From Hevea brasiliensis (Eukaryota > Streptophyta > Magnoliopsida > Malpighiales > Euphorbiaceae), in NCBI RefSeq assembly GCF_030052815.1, contig NC_079501.1:97604190-97668189 (forward strand): 64,000 bases of DNA. The letters are read 5' to 3'. Numbering within the stretch: position 1 is the first letter of the stretch; the number at the start of each line of letters is the position of its first letter. Positions 45,092-55,596 of the stretch are shown here, one piece after another. The position numbers and the translations under genes were made by a program. Below the pieces are notes generated by a model that did not search any database, was not told the origin of the DNA, and worked only from the letters and a program-made list of their open reading frames with translations.

Positions 45092-46543
45092 TCGCCACAT
45101 ATGAATTTAAATTTTTTTAAGTGAATTTTTTAATAACAAAAAAGAGAAAATTACTATTATAACCAGATTAATAACTTGATCCTTATATTTATTAAAAAAA
45201 AAAAAGTTAGTTCTTAAATTTTAATTTCATCATACATTTTTGTCTCTTCGTTTATTTTTTCAAACTTTTACTGTCAAGGTTAAATGCGTTCATCTTAGAT
45301 TTACCATAATAAATATTATTGTCCATGAGTTTTTATCATTAATAACATTTTTATTCCTTATTAATTACCTTTTAGTTCCTTCAATAAGGATTAAACCGAC
45401 AAAAATGAATGGATGGATTAAATAGTTAATGAAATCAAATGTGAGGGGGTAAATCATATATTTTTTAAAAATATTAAAACTAAATAATTAATTTTAGGAA
45501 AATTTACTGTTTGATCCTTAATTTTTTACCCCTAATAACAATTTGGCCCCTAAATTTTGGAAATTGAACATTTTAGTCCCTGACTTTTGTTTTGTTAAAA
45601 AATGCAAGTCCCTCCATCGATTCTATCATGAATATCTCCCCATTTTCAATGGTCATAAGAGAGAAATTTTAAATGACTATATTACTCCTCTCTATTATCT
45701 CTATCTCTTTTTTTTTCTTCTCCCCCTACAGATTCTCTTTCTCTATCCACCATTCTCTCTCTCTCTCTCTCTCATTTCCCCTTGTTCTCACCCCCCCCCC
45801 CCTCTCTCTCTCTCTCTCGTCCCCTATTTCTTGCTGCCCCGTCCTTATATCTCCTCTCCCCCTATTTCTCCCTATCAGAACTTGACCCATGAAAACATTT
45901 TTATTGAATCAAATCAAACCTGTAAAACTAAAAGCTCACCGTTCTCAAATCCTTTTCAAGCAATTGGGATAGCAAATTGCTTTGGTCACCTGGAACCCAC
46001 AACATTCATCCCCTTATTCACATACACACTCAAACTCTCACCTCCCTCATAAATCATTGTCATGGTCGACAGGTTATAGCCACTGGAACACCACCCCACC
46101 CCCCCATCACCTCCACCCACCAAATTGACATCATCTCCACCACTCCTGCCACTACAACTATAGCCTATAACAATTAAACAACTTGTCGAAAATGAGAATG
46201 CCACCTCATTTTTGGCAATTTTTTACTTCTCTAATTTCTGTCCACAACCACAATTATCCAATTCATCAATTATACAATTGCAATTTATCCATTTACTGAT
46301 TTAAAATGCAAAGGAAAATCACGAGAAATAGATAATCATTAATGATACAACAACTTACTATTGAATTCCAGCAAGATTACTCGAACATGGAAGCTTATTT
46401 CCTTTACCCAGTGACCCTCAACCTTATCGAAAGTCTAAACCAATAAAGTAGAGGAAGACGATAAGTAACTATGACCACTAAAATCCACAATAAAAATCAT
46501 TGGAATTACTTTGTAAAAATCAAATATGCTCAAATCTCAAGTC
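45088..46543. other. Spacer with low-complexity tracts, no supported gene
   Basis: It includes a CT run (45751-45771), a C12 run (45791-45802) and another CT run (45802-45818). The phrases TTTGATCCTTAATTTTTTACCCC and TTTTAGTCCCTGACTTTTG at 45510-45590 resemble ends of common plant small transposons. The open frames at 45543-46204 are composition artefacts. Confidence 0.6.
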
Positions 46544-46548
46544 CCAAA

Positions 46549-46759
46549 AGTTCAAAAAAAGGCGTAATAATTCTTTTATATTCTGATCAATATCCAAGTA
46601 TTTGTACATGCATATATAGCTAAGTTACAAGAATTGGTAGGAGCTAATTTTTAGCTATTGACCCTACAATCAAGGACTCAAATTACAAATTCCTATTTTA
46701 CAAAGAATACTAAAAACAAGCCAACAGATCACTAAAATCAAGCATAAACTATCTCTACA
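46549..46759 (-). repeat. 3' LTR of the small copia element
   Basis: It matches 51152-51376; on the minus strand it starts TGTAGAGATA and ends TTTTTTTGAACT. Confidence 0.93.
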
Positions 46760-46804
46760 CTCCCCCTCAAGTTGGTGCATAGATGTCACACATGCCTAAT
46801 TTGC

Positions 46805-47812
46805 TTACCACTTTGAGAACACTTGACTAGAAACTGCTTTAGTAAGAACATCAGCCAATTGATCCTTTGAATGAATCTTAGGTAACTCCAGTATCTTCTC
46901 ATCCAATTTCTCCTTAATGAAGAATCTGTTTACTTCCACATGCTTCATACGATCGTGTTGAACCGGATTATGAGCAATATCACATGCAGCCTTATTGTCA
47001 CAATATAGTTGAATTGGTTCCTTAGGTGGATAACCCAAATCCGTTAAGAGAAGTCTCAACCATAATGCTTCACATATTCCAAGTGCCATTCCTCTAAATT
47101 CTGCCTCCGCACTTGAGCATGCAACAATATTTTGTTTTTTGCTTCTCCATGTAACAAGATTTCCTCCCACAACAGTGAAATAACTAGAAGTAGATCGTCT
47201 ATCATTTATAGCTCTAGCCCAGTCAGCATCTGTATATACATTTATGCCTTGAGGGTCTGCAAATTTTGTGAACAAAATTCCCTTTGCTGGAGCAGATTTT
47301 AAATATCTCAGAATACGCATAACTGCATTCATATGTTGCTCTCCGGGATTATGCATAAATTGACTTACAACACTTAAGGCATAAGCAAGGTTTGGTCTTA
47401 TATGTGCTGAGTACATCAACCTTCCCACAAGTCTTTGGTATCTCCCTTTATCAACTGGAACTTGATTAGGTTCAATACACAATTTCAAACCTTCTTCAAC
47501 AGGTGTATCAGTTGGTTGACAAGCTGTCATACCAGTTTCCTTTAACAAATCTAAAGTGTATTTTCTTTGGGATAAAAAAATTCCTTTAGCTGACCTAGAC
47601 ACTTCAATCCCAAGGAAAATCTTTAATAAACGAAGGTCTTTCATCTCAAATTCCTTAGATAAGTAGCTTTGAAGAGCTTTCCTTTCTTCAGGATCATTTC
47701 CAGTCACCACCATGTCGTCAACATACACAATAAGTGCTATGATCTTACCTTGTTGTCTCTTTAAGAACAAAGTGTGATCTGCATTACTTTGACTATAGCC
47801 AAATGCCTTCAT
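46805..47812 (-). pseudogene. Small copia: RT C-terminal half and RNase H
   Basis: The minus-strand frame opens just before IVYVDDMVVTGND (the intact catalytic YVDD, about 47712-47750) and continues through the RT thumb, RYQRLVGRLMYSAHIRPNLAY and RNase H (NVYTDADWA, VTWRSKKQ, SSAEAEFRGMA, LYCDNKAA, KHVEVNRFFIKE, DVLTKA). It covers the end of Pol. A stop near 47897 and a frame change separate it from the N-terminal RT half. Confidence 0.93.
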
Positions 47813-47896
47813 AGATTTTGTGAACCTTCCAAACCATGCTTTTGGAGATTGTTTCAGCCCATATAGTGATTTCTTTAACTTGCATTCTTTATGATC

Positions 47897-48808
47897 TTAT
47901 GCTTTTGGTATCATGCACCCCGAAGGAAGATCCATGTAGACTTTGTAAGACAGCTCACCGTGTAGAAAGGCATTCTTCACATCGTATTGTTGTAATGGCC
48001 AATCCAAGTTTGCAGCTAAAGATAATAAAACCCGAACCGTGTTGATTTTGGCAACCGATGCAAATGTCTCCGTATAGTTAATTCCATAGATCTGAGTATA
48101 TCCCTTATCCACCAATCTTGCTTTAAAGCATTCTATTGTACCATCTGCTTTGTACTTGATTGTATACGCCCATCGACATCCAATTGTTTTCTTTCCTGGT
48201 GGACAATCAACAATCTCCCATGTATTATTTTTCTGTAAGGATTTCATCTCCTCATTCATAGCTGCTTTCCACCTCGGGTCAGCTAAGGCTTCCTGCACAT
48301 TGTTAGGAATAGACACAACAAATAATTGATTTATAAATGACTGATTTGATTCCGATAAACGATGATTAGACACATAATGACTCATTGGATATCTAGCTTT
48401 ACTAGGAATTTCGGGTTCATAAGTGGGTTTAGGGGTACCTCTATTGTGTCGTGGTGGTAGTTGTTTCCTTGTTGGTTCAGATACAAACTCAAGAGCATCC
48501 TCAGTTGGCGACGAATTTTTTGGTACATCAGTTGCTTGTGGTGTGAGGGATTCAGGCGATAGTGAACTCACTACTTCAATTTCTTGATTTTCAGAAATAC
48601 CCAAATCTGATTCTACCATATCTTGGTTACCTTCCAAATCTTGATGTTCACCACCATAGATTTTTATAACCTGGTTATTAGGCACAGAAAGTCCCACTTC
48701 TTCATAATTTAAAGAGAAAACTTCCTTTTGGCTCTCACACTGAAGTTTTGGCTCAGAAGAAAAATACATAGAAGCTTCATGGAAAACAACATCCATTATA
48801 ACAAACAT
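47897..48808 (-). pseudogene. Small copia: linker and RT N-terminal half
   Basis: After a long acidic and Ser/Pro-rich linker (NNQVIKIYGGE ... SLSPESLTP) the RT front half is present: WKAAMNEEMKSLQKNNTWE, CRWAYTIKYKADGTIE and QYDVKNAFLHGELSYKVYM. It ends at a TAA (47897-47899) just before the ...YGLKQSP block, whose remnant is readable in another frame near 47830-47875. Confidence 0.92.
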
Positions 48809-49615
48809 TCATTGGGTTGGAGGATGAAAGCATCTGTACCCCTTTTGATGAGCAGCATATCCCAAAAAGACACAACGCAATGCACGAGGAGTTAGCTTAT
48901 CTCGCTGGTGCTTATGAAGATGTACATATGCCACACAACCAAAAACATGAGGAGTTAAATTTGAGACTTCTGGTGTAATAACTGCTTCAGAAAGAGCTTG
49001 TGATGGTGTTTGAAAATTAATGGTGCTAGAAGGTACCCGATTGATCAAATATGCTGCACAAGCGAGTGCTTCTCCCCAATAAGATAATGACATATGAGCT
49101 TCTATCAATAAAGTACGGATAGCTTCTAACAAATGACAATTTTTCCTCTCAGTTACTCCATTCTGCTGGGGTGTATTAGGATAAGTTGTTTGATGAATAA
49201 TTCCTTGTGCTTCCAAATATTGTTGAAGTTCAAAGCTGGAATACTCTCCCCCATTGTCATTGCGTAGAACTTTTACCTTTGCATTATATTGTGTGCAAAT
49301 CCTTTTATGAAACTTTTGAAACAACACATTCACTTCACATTTGAACCTCATCAAGCACACCCAAGTCATTCTGGTACAATCGTCTATAAAAGTGACAAAC
49401 CATCGTGATCCACCTAAGGTATTCACTTTGGATGGACCCCAAACATTAGAATGTATAACCATAAAAGGAATTGAACTTTTATTCATACTTGGTGAAAAAG
49501 ACACACGGTGACTCTTTGCAAGTTCACAAACATCACATTTGAAACTAGAACCATCAAATTTTGCAAATAACCTAGGAAATAATTTCTGAAGATAGCCAAA
49601 GGAAACATGTCTCAA
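48809..49615 (-). pseudogene. Small copia: integrase
   Basis: The frame includes the end of the zinc finger (CDVCELAKSHRVSF), the DDE core (HSNVWGPSKV, LRNDNGGEYSS, TPQQNGVTERKN) and the C-terminal block (HVFGCVAYVHLHK, CVFLGYAAHQKGYRC). The first catalytic Asp block reads HSN rather than HSD, so the triad is incomplete. It ends in frame at 48809 next to the RT frame. Confidence 0.92.
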
Positions 49616-49767
49616 TCGTCGATATCATAGCCAAATATCAGATTAACTTGTTTGATCCTCAGAACTGTCCACCGATAATGCTTGACGTAATGATTTGAGC
49701 TTTGTGATTCCAAGTCCAAGTAATATAACTTCCCTCGTCTAGTACCATAACCAATCGTCTGCCTCGT

Positions 49768-51120
49768 TTAGATGTCCTTAAACACGCAACATTCAGGCCA
49801 AAAAATCACAACACAAGATAAAACAGTGGTAATTTGAGAAACAGACAAAAGATTATAATCCAAAGATGGGACAACTAGTACAAAGTCTAAGTTCAAATTA
49901 TTCATGAGAGACAAGGACCCTTCTCCAATGACAGGTGCTGAGGAACCATTAGCAGTGGAAAAAAATTTTTGTGAGGAAGGTTTAAGAGATGAAACCTGTT
50001 CAGAATCAAATGTCATATGATCCGTAGCTCCGGAATCAATTTTCCATGCACTATTAGAAACAAGTGCAGATGAATTTAAAACCTTACCACCATTACCTCT
50101 CGTTGCTACAAAGGCTATTGATTTTTCGGCAACATCTTCCTCAACATTTGTTTCTACAATTGCAACAGTGGAGGTTTTGCTTGCAGGTGCTCCAGTAGGA
50201 GAAGCTTTGCTTGCATTTCTCTTTCTTGAATCACGGTTATGATCCCACCATTTTGGGTATCCCACAATTTCAAAACAGCGATCTTTTATGTGCCCTAGTT
50301 GATCACAGTGTGTACACTTATAAGTGGATTTGTTGATACCTGTAGAAGTCCTAGACTTTGTTTGATCTTGTTGGTTTTGAGAGGACCGGTTCTGATTTGA
50401 TCTGTTTCTGCTGACCATGGCTGCCGCTTCAGATTTTCCAAGTTCTCCATTCATTGTTGCATGTCGAACAGATTCACGACGGACCATCGAGTAACATTCT
50501 TCTAATTCTGGAATAGGATCCTTTCTTAAAATTTCACCACGAATCTGTTCGAATTCACCATCTAAACCAGCGAGAAAGATGTGCACCCTTTGTCGTTGAA
50601 TAGACTTGCTGTAAGAAGCGACATCATTCTTACTTTCCATAATCACCTTGTCACGATGATCCAATTCACTAAAAATTTCAATTAATTCTCCATAATAGAC
50701 ACAAAGAGATCTACCATTTTGTTTGGTAGAAAAGGCCCTCTGATTTAAAATGAAGACTTGTAGTTCATCCGCTCCATCATAAAAGGCTTTTGATAGAGCT
50801 CTCCAAATATCCCGAGCAGTGGGTAGGCGAATATATCGCTTCATAATCTCTGGAGACATAGACATCAAAAGCCATTTCTTAACTTTTTGATTGTCTGTGT
50901 ACCACCTTTCGTATCCTTCATCTTTTTAAGTAGGTAGTTGTGTATTCCCACGAATAAATGAGAGTTTTTCTCTTTCAGCAATATGCATCTCTATAATTTG
51001 AGACCACATATCATAATTTGTTTCATTCAAAATGATCCTTGCATTGAAAGATGAACTTTCAGATTAAATGATAATTGGAGCAGACTTGGCTCCAGAGGTT
51101 TCAGCATCTGGTTTGCTCAT
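49768..51120 (-). pseudogene. Small copia: gag and protease
   Basis: The likely start is the ATG at 51120 (MSKPDAETSG), followed by stop codons within the first 70 codons; the frame from 50868 is open for 366 codons. It has the copia Gag core (PTARDIWRALSKAFYDG, VHIFLAGLDGEFEQIRGEIL), a zinc knuckle CTHCDQLGHIKDRC (about 50275-50320) with the following FEIVGYPKWW, and the protease motif WKIDSGATDHMT (about 50010-50045). The DSG triad is intact. Confidence 0.92.
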
Positions 51121-51139
51121 GGTTCTATGTCGGAACCAA

Positions 51140-51151
51140 GTTCTGATACCA
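51140..51151 (-). other. Primer-binding site of the small copia element
   Basis: GTTCTGATACCA on the plus strand is TGGTATCAGAAC on the minus strand, directly after the LTR end. Confidence 0.92.
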
Positions 51152-51376
51152 AGTTCAAAAAAAGGCAGTAATAATTCTTTTATATTCTGATCAATATCCA
51201 AGTATCTGTACATGTATATATAGCTAAGTTACAAAAATTGGTAGGAGCTAATTTTTAGCTATTGATCCTACAATCAAGGACTCAAATTACAAATTCCTAT
51301 TTTACAAAGATTACTAAAAAAAAGCCAACAGATCACTAAAATCAAGCACTAAAATCAAGCATAAATTATCTCTACA
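51152..51376 (-). repeat. 5' LTR of the small copia element
   Basis: It is 14 bases longer than the other LTR because the phrase CACTAAAATCAAG(C) is duplicated near its minus-strand start. Confidence 0.93.
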
Positions 51377-51381
51377 CCAAA

Positions 51382-51828
51382 TACGCTCCATTTGTAAAAA
51401 GTCAAGCAATCTCGACAAAATCCTTATAATTTATCTCTTGGCTTGATTTCCAAAACTACAAACCTATACTATAATTAATCCACCAACAATGATTACAAGA
51501 AACGAACTCTTGTGGGTTGCAGTGAAGGAGGAAAAGAGACTGCAAAACCCATCAAAACAGCAATGTAAACAACATCCAGAATGGTTCTCATTTCCTTCTC
51601 CTCCTTGCCATTGATCTGCTTTTCTCCGCGTGCCACTTATTCTCTCCTCCTTTGCCGTTGATTTTGATGGTCCCCCCTTCCTTCTTGGTCACCGATGGTG
51701 ATGGGCAATGGGATGGGTTTTTGGGTGGCGCGAGATTAGAATGAAAAATGGATTTGGGTGTTTGATGAGAGAAAAATTATGAGAGAGGTGGGTCTAGTGT
51801 ATTTATCTTTGTATTTATCTTATGGTTG
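51382..51828. other. Spacer, no supported gene
   Basis: This continues the flank seen at 46200-46543 before the small copia element. It contains pyrimidine-rich stretches and a locally GC-richer patch near 51600-51720, but no recognisable coding. Confidence 0.55.
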
Positions 51829-52136
51829 TAACAGTCCCTTGTGTAACAAACTCTTGTACACCATATATATTCATTCAATACAATATGATTAGATTACTGG
51901 TGTCTATCATTTCTACGTGGTGTGAGAGCAAATTGCTTAGCGGCACCATGTCTAATGCTACTTCTAATGATCAAACTCTTCTCTCCCTACTCTTCCCAAT
52001 GCTTCCCAAATTCTGTCCATCAAACTTGCTTCAAGCAATTATCTTCTTTGGCATGCACAAATCATGCCTCTACTACACAGCTACAATCTTGCCTCTCATG
52101 TTTTGGATGCAAATGGGAAGAGACTATTGGTGACAT
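51829..52136 (+). mobile_element. Copia fragment: LTR end, primer site and gag start
   Basis: An LTR-like end precedes TGGTGTGAGAGC (51918-51929), a primer site with two changes from TGGTATCAGAGC. A frame near 52010-52130 reads SNYLLWHAQIMPLLHSYNL, the copia Gag N-terminal block. The fragment stops at 52136, exactly where DUF247 homology begins. Confidence 0.8.
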
Positions 52137-53240
52137 CTGGTGCAGTACGAGTATGGTGAGAGGATGAAGCGTATACTAGCAGGACAGTTCATGAAAGAAT
52201 ATGCTTTAGTAGCAGAAAATCTTTACATGATGATTATGAAGGATTTGGGAAATTTGAAAATGTGTTACGTGGAAGATGTGTTAGGGAAACACAGTGATCA
52301 TGAACTCGCCTGGATGTTTCTTGTGGATGGATGTGCAACGCTGCAGTTCATGCATTGTTTTGAAAATTACGAGAAGTTCCGGCGAATGAATATCACTGAC
52401 GAGCTGGTGGTTTTTGCGACACAGGATATACTCTTGCTCGAGAATCAACTTCCTTACGCACTCCTCGAGCTATTGATTAGCTCGGTCGTCCAGAAAACAG
52501 AGCAGGAGATAATCAGATATTCAATCGACAAGTTCATTTCTGGTTGCAATATATTTTTAACAGAACGTTTATCAGCAAAAAAATTAAGAGAGGTTCCAAC
52601 CTGCCATCTTCTGGGTCTTCTGCGGCAGGCAACAGGGGTCGATTTTAAAGCAGAGAACAAAGCAAGACCGTTTATAACTGGAGATTCGCCCACGTTTCAC
52701 AGCGCGACACAGCTTACGGTATCAGGGATCCGGTTTAAGCCATTTTATGAAGCATCCTTGGAAATTTCTTTCAAGCGAGGCTTCTGGGGAATCTTACGAC
52801 TTCCTCCAGTCATAGTCGATGAGTCGTTGTTTTTGCCCATGTTCTTGAGCTTAGCATCATACGAAAAGTGCCCAGATTTTTTGAATGGGAAAGAGGTCAC
52901 CTCCTATATATGGTTCCTGGACTCGCTCATTCAGCATCCTGATGATGTCAAGGTGCTTAGAGAGGCCGGCATTCTCATAAATTTTTTTGGCAGTGAAGAA
53001 GAAATAGCTGAACTCTTCAAAATGGTAGCCAAGGACTTGGTTCCAAACCCTGATTTATATTCCAATTTGAGATTTGAAATCGAAGTGCATTACAAGAAAA
53101 AATGGAGACCCCGGATATATCAGCTGATTAAGGTCTCTCAAGATTATTGGACTATGCTTAAAGTTGGTGCTTTTATTACTATCTTTTTTACTGTTGTTCA
53201 AACTTATTTCGCGCTTCCTCTTCATAAAAGCAAGACATAG
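52137..53240 (+). CDS. DUF247 family protein, C-terminal 367 codons (N-terminus displaced)
   Basis: The open frame has the central and C-terminal parts of DUF247: LVQYEYGERMKRILAGQF, LGKHSDHELAWMFLVDGC, ATQDILLLENQLPYALLELL, VSGIRFKP, LPPVIVDESLFLPMFLSLASYE and a C-terminal hydrophobic span (KVGAFITIFFTVVQTYFAL, about 53158-53215). That span is the membrane segment usual for the family. No stop or frameshift occurs in it. The front 104 codons, including GPIHHDG, are 19.4 kb away at 33050-32739 on the other strand. A GTG at 52140 or internal ATGs (first at 52164) might start a truncated product, but an upstream promoter is not evident. Cellular role unknown. Confidence 0.85.
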   Translation: MVQYEYGERMKRILAGQFMKEYALVAENLYMMIMKDLGNLKMCYVEDVLGKHSDHELAWMFLVDGCATLQFMHCFENYEKFRRMNITDELVVFATQDILLLENQLPYALLELLISSVVQKTEQEIIRYSIDKFISGCNIFLTERLSAKKLREVPTCHLLGLLRQATGVDFKAENKARPFITGDSPTFHSATQLTVSGIRFKPFYEASLEISFKRGFWGILRLPPVIVDESLFLPMFLSLASYEKCPDFLNGKEVTSYIWFLDSLIQHPDDVKVLREAGILINFFGSEEEIAELFKMVAKDLVPNPDLYSNLRFEIEVHYKKKWRPRIYQLIKVSQDYWTMLKVGAFITIFFTVVQTYFALPLHKSKT

Positions 53241-53499
53241 GGGAAATTCGACCTATAGATGCTTCTATATATGGTAAGTATATGTTTGTCATGAATAATT
53301 CACCTCTGGATATTGATTTTTTTTTTTTATTGCTTCATTATCAATAATTTGATGTGATAGTGATATAGAAAAAATGATGTGATTGTATTTATATTATTGA
53401 AAGTGCATTCGATGTCCTATATATGCACATCTCTCTCAAGTGATTTGTATTTAGTTCCTTTTAAAATAATGAATGAAAGAGTATAATTTGATTAATTCT
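53241..53499 (+). repeat. 3' flank of DUF247, duplicated at 56338-56570
   Basis: The stretch after the stop codon (GGGGAAATTCGACCTATAGATG onward in pieces) matches 56338-56570, showing that the duplication extends beyond the gene. Confidence 0.88.
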
Positions 53500-53868
53500 T
53501 TTTATGGTTTTTCACATCAATTTCCATTCTCTCAATTTATTCTCAATTGGCACCACTCATACCTTTTCTTTAATACTCTCATTACGGAATTTATCTAGTC
53601 ATGTATGGTTTAGTCACGTGAAACATAGACATATGGAGACTCCAGTTAAACAAGTAGAATACATTAAATTAGAGGATAAAAATAAAAGAAGGGATAGACC
53701 TAAATTGACTTAAAATAGAGTAGTACAACATAACGTAAAAATATTACACATTTTCGAGGATTTAACTAAAAATCATTTAGAGTGGAGAAAAAGAATTCAG
53801 ATAGCCGATCCCAATAAATTTTTGGGATAAATAATTAGTTAAGTTGAGTTGATGATTTTCTTATTGAT
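53500..53868 (+). mobile_element. RTE-type LINE 3' end fragment
   Basis: The frame near 53605-53830 reads SHVKHRHMETPVKQVEYIK, then KRRDRPKLT, EDLTKNHLEWRKRIQIADPN; this is the C-terminal tail of plant RTE-like LINE reverse transcriptases. The closing AGTTAAGTTGAGTTGATG resembles their 3' simple-repeat tail. The sequence is absent from the duplicate copy at 56570, so it was inserted after, or lost from, one copy. Confidence 0.8.
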
Positions 53869-54120
53869 TTCTGCTCATTTTCTTTCTCTTTTACAATGAG
53901 ATATATTGTAAACAACATTTACAAAAATAATAAATAAAAATTTAAAAATATACACAGATTGAATTAATGGATTAAGTTATTTGAATTTTAATTATTTTGA
54001 ATTATGAATTATTTATTAGATCAGTATATATAAATAATTTTGAATTAATTTACAAATTAAGAGATATTTTCAGATTAAACTATTAATTTGCAAATTAATT
54101 TTCATTTCTTATTACAGATT
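53869..54120 (+). repeat. Continuation of DUF247 3' flank duplicate
   Basis: It matches 56570-56895, including AGTTATTTGAATTTTAATTATT and the TATTTTCAGATTAAA phrase. Confidence 0.82.
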
Positions 54121-55439
54121 CTAACCAACCAAACAAAAATAGAAACCCAAATTCACACATCCTCCAAGAAAAAAATCATATAGTAAAATTAAAATTACAA
54201 TAACTCATATTCATAAAAGCAATAAAAAAATCTGAGAGAAATCAAGCGATTAAAATCAAATCACTCACAATTTTGACGATCGATTGAGAGAGGGAAGAAA
54301 GACAATGAGAAGGAAATTTTTATCAGTCAAAATCTCAAGCTCTAAAAGCGTAGAACAGCACCAAATCAAAGTGAAACCAAACCTTGCACAGAACGAAAGC
54401 AAAGCGCCATTGAGATTCTAGGAAGCCTTCTCCAGATCGCGAGATTAGCATGCCACAGGTTTAGAGAAAGACGAATCTAGCAAGCAGCATCGCTTCTTTA
54501 TGTACATTAGCAATAATAAGAGTCTTTTGCCTTTTATTATTAAAAATTAACTAGTAGGCACAATTTCTTTAGTTAATGACGTCAGTAAAAAATTTAAAAT
54601 TTATAAATAATAACAAATATATATATAGCTGAAGCATACAAATAAGTTTACAAATTAAGGTCATCATACAAGTAAGTTTACAAATTAAAGTCACCATTTT
54701 AAATAATTAACTTAAAAATATGTCATTTATCAATCTAATTTGTATAAATTAACCGGCATAAAAACCCACTTGATAAAAAATATTGATTAATTAATATGTC
54801 ATGTAATAAAAAGATATTGATTAATTGATATACAAATAAAGGTATGGTGATAATGACTTAAGTTAGTTTATACTTTTAATTTTTTTTAATTTAGATTAAA
54901 AAAATATTAAATATTAATTTTACTTTTTTGAATCCGATAATAATGTATATATATATTAATACTAGAAAATAAATTTATTTTTCACATTTTTTGCATATTA
55001 AATAATGAATATAGTGCTTCTTTAAATCTCTCTTTTTCTATTGACTAATTTCAGTAATTTAATTGTTCTTTATATTATTATACTTTTTTTTTCAAATCTT
55101 AACGTTTATATTTGATCACCGTCTGTCAAATCTCATTTATTTATGTTCTTAAGTATATATTGTGCTTTAAATAATAGATGTTCTTATAAAAGATTTAGAG
55201 TTTGAAATCATTTAATTTTAGAAAGCATAAAGATCCTAGCTAGCTTATGTTCATAATTAAAAAATAATATATTAATCAATATATTTATTTATCCACACTT
55301 AAAATTATAATTAATTTTATAATAAAATTATGAAAATATAAAATACAAAAATAGGTATAAATTTATATTATTAAAATAAAATAATAAATAATGACTAGTA
55401 TTTATCTATTATAAAAATAATAAAAATTAAATTATACTA
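54121..55439. other. AT-rich spacer, no supported gene
   Basis: Nothing with coding character was recognised. A GC-richer patch lies at about 54345-54500. Confidence 0.6.
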
Positions 55440-55596
55440 TTTGTATTTTTCCTTTCAAAATGCTCCTTAGCCTCTCTTTTCACTTTTATCCTCTTGCACC
55501 ATATGCAAGAGGTGTTCCAGAAATTATCTTCAATTAATTTAAAATATTCATTTTCTTTTTCAATTCTAACTATTTGTTCTTTCTAATTTTCTTTTA
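55440..55596 (+). repeat. Dispersed repeat Z, copy 3
   Basis: It matches 32545-32700 and lies directly upstream of the DUF247 pseudogene in the same direction, as copy 2 does for the displaced N-terminal half. Confidence 0.85.

Larger units (their letters stand above)
46549..51376 (-). mobile_element. Ty1/copia element with short LTRs (4.8 kb)
   Basis: Minus-strand element with LTRs of 211 and 225 bp, a primer site TGGTATCAGAAC (51140-51151) and a GAGGGGGAG polypurine tract (46760-46768). CCAAA flanks both ends (46544-46548 and 51377-51381), a perfect target duplication. Size and LTR length fit small copia lineages such as Ale; the lineage is not proven. The coding is in at least four pieces. 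Confidence 0.94.

Noticed and set aside
45543..46204. Open frames in the CT- and C-rich spacer
   Set aside because: Low-complexity sequence; no homology pattern of a protein.
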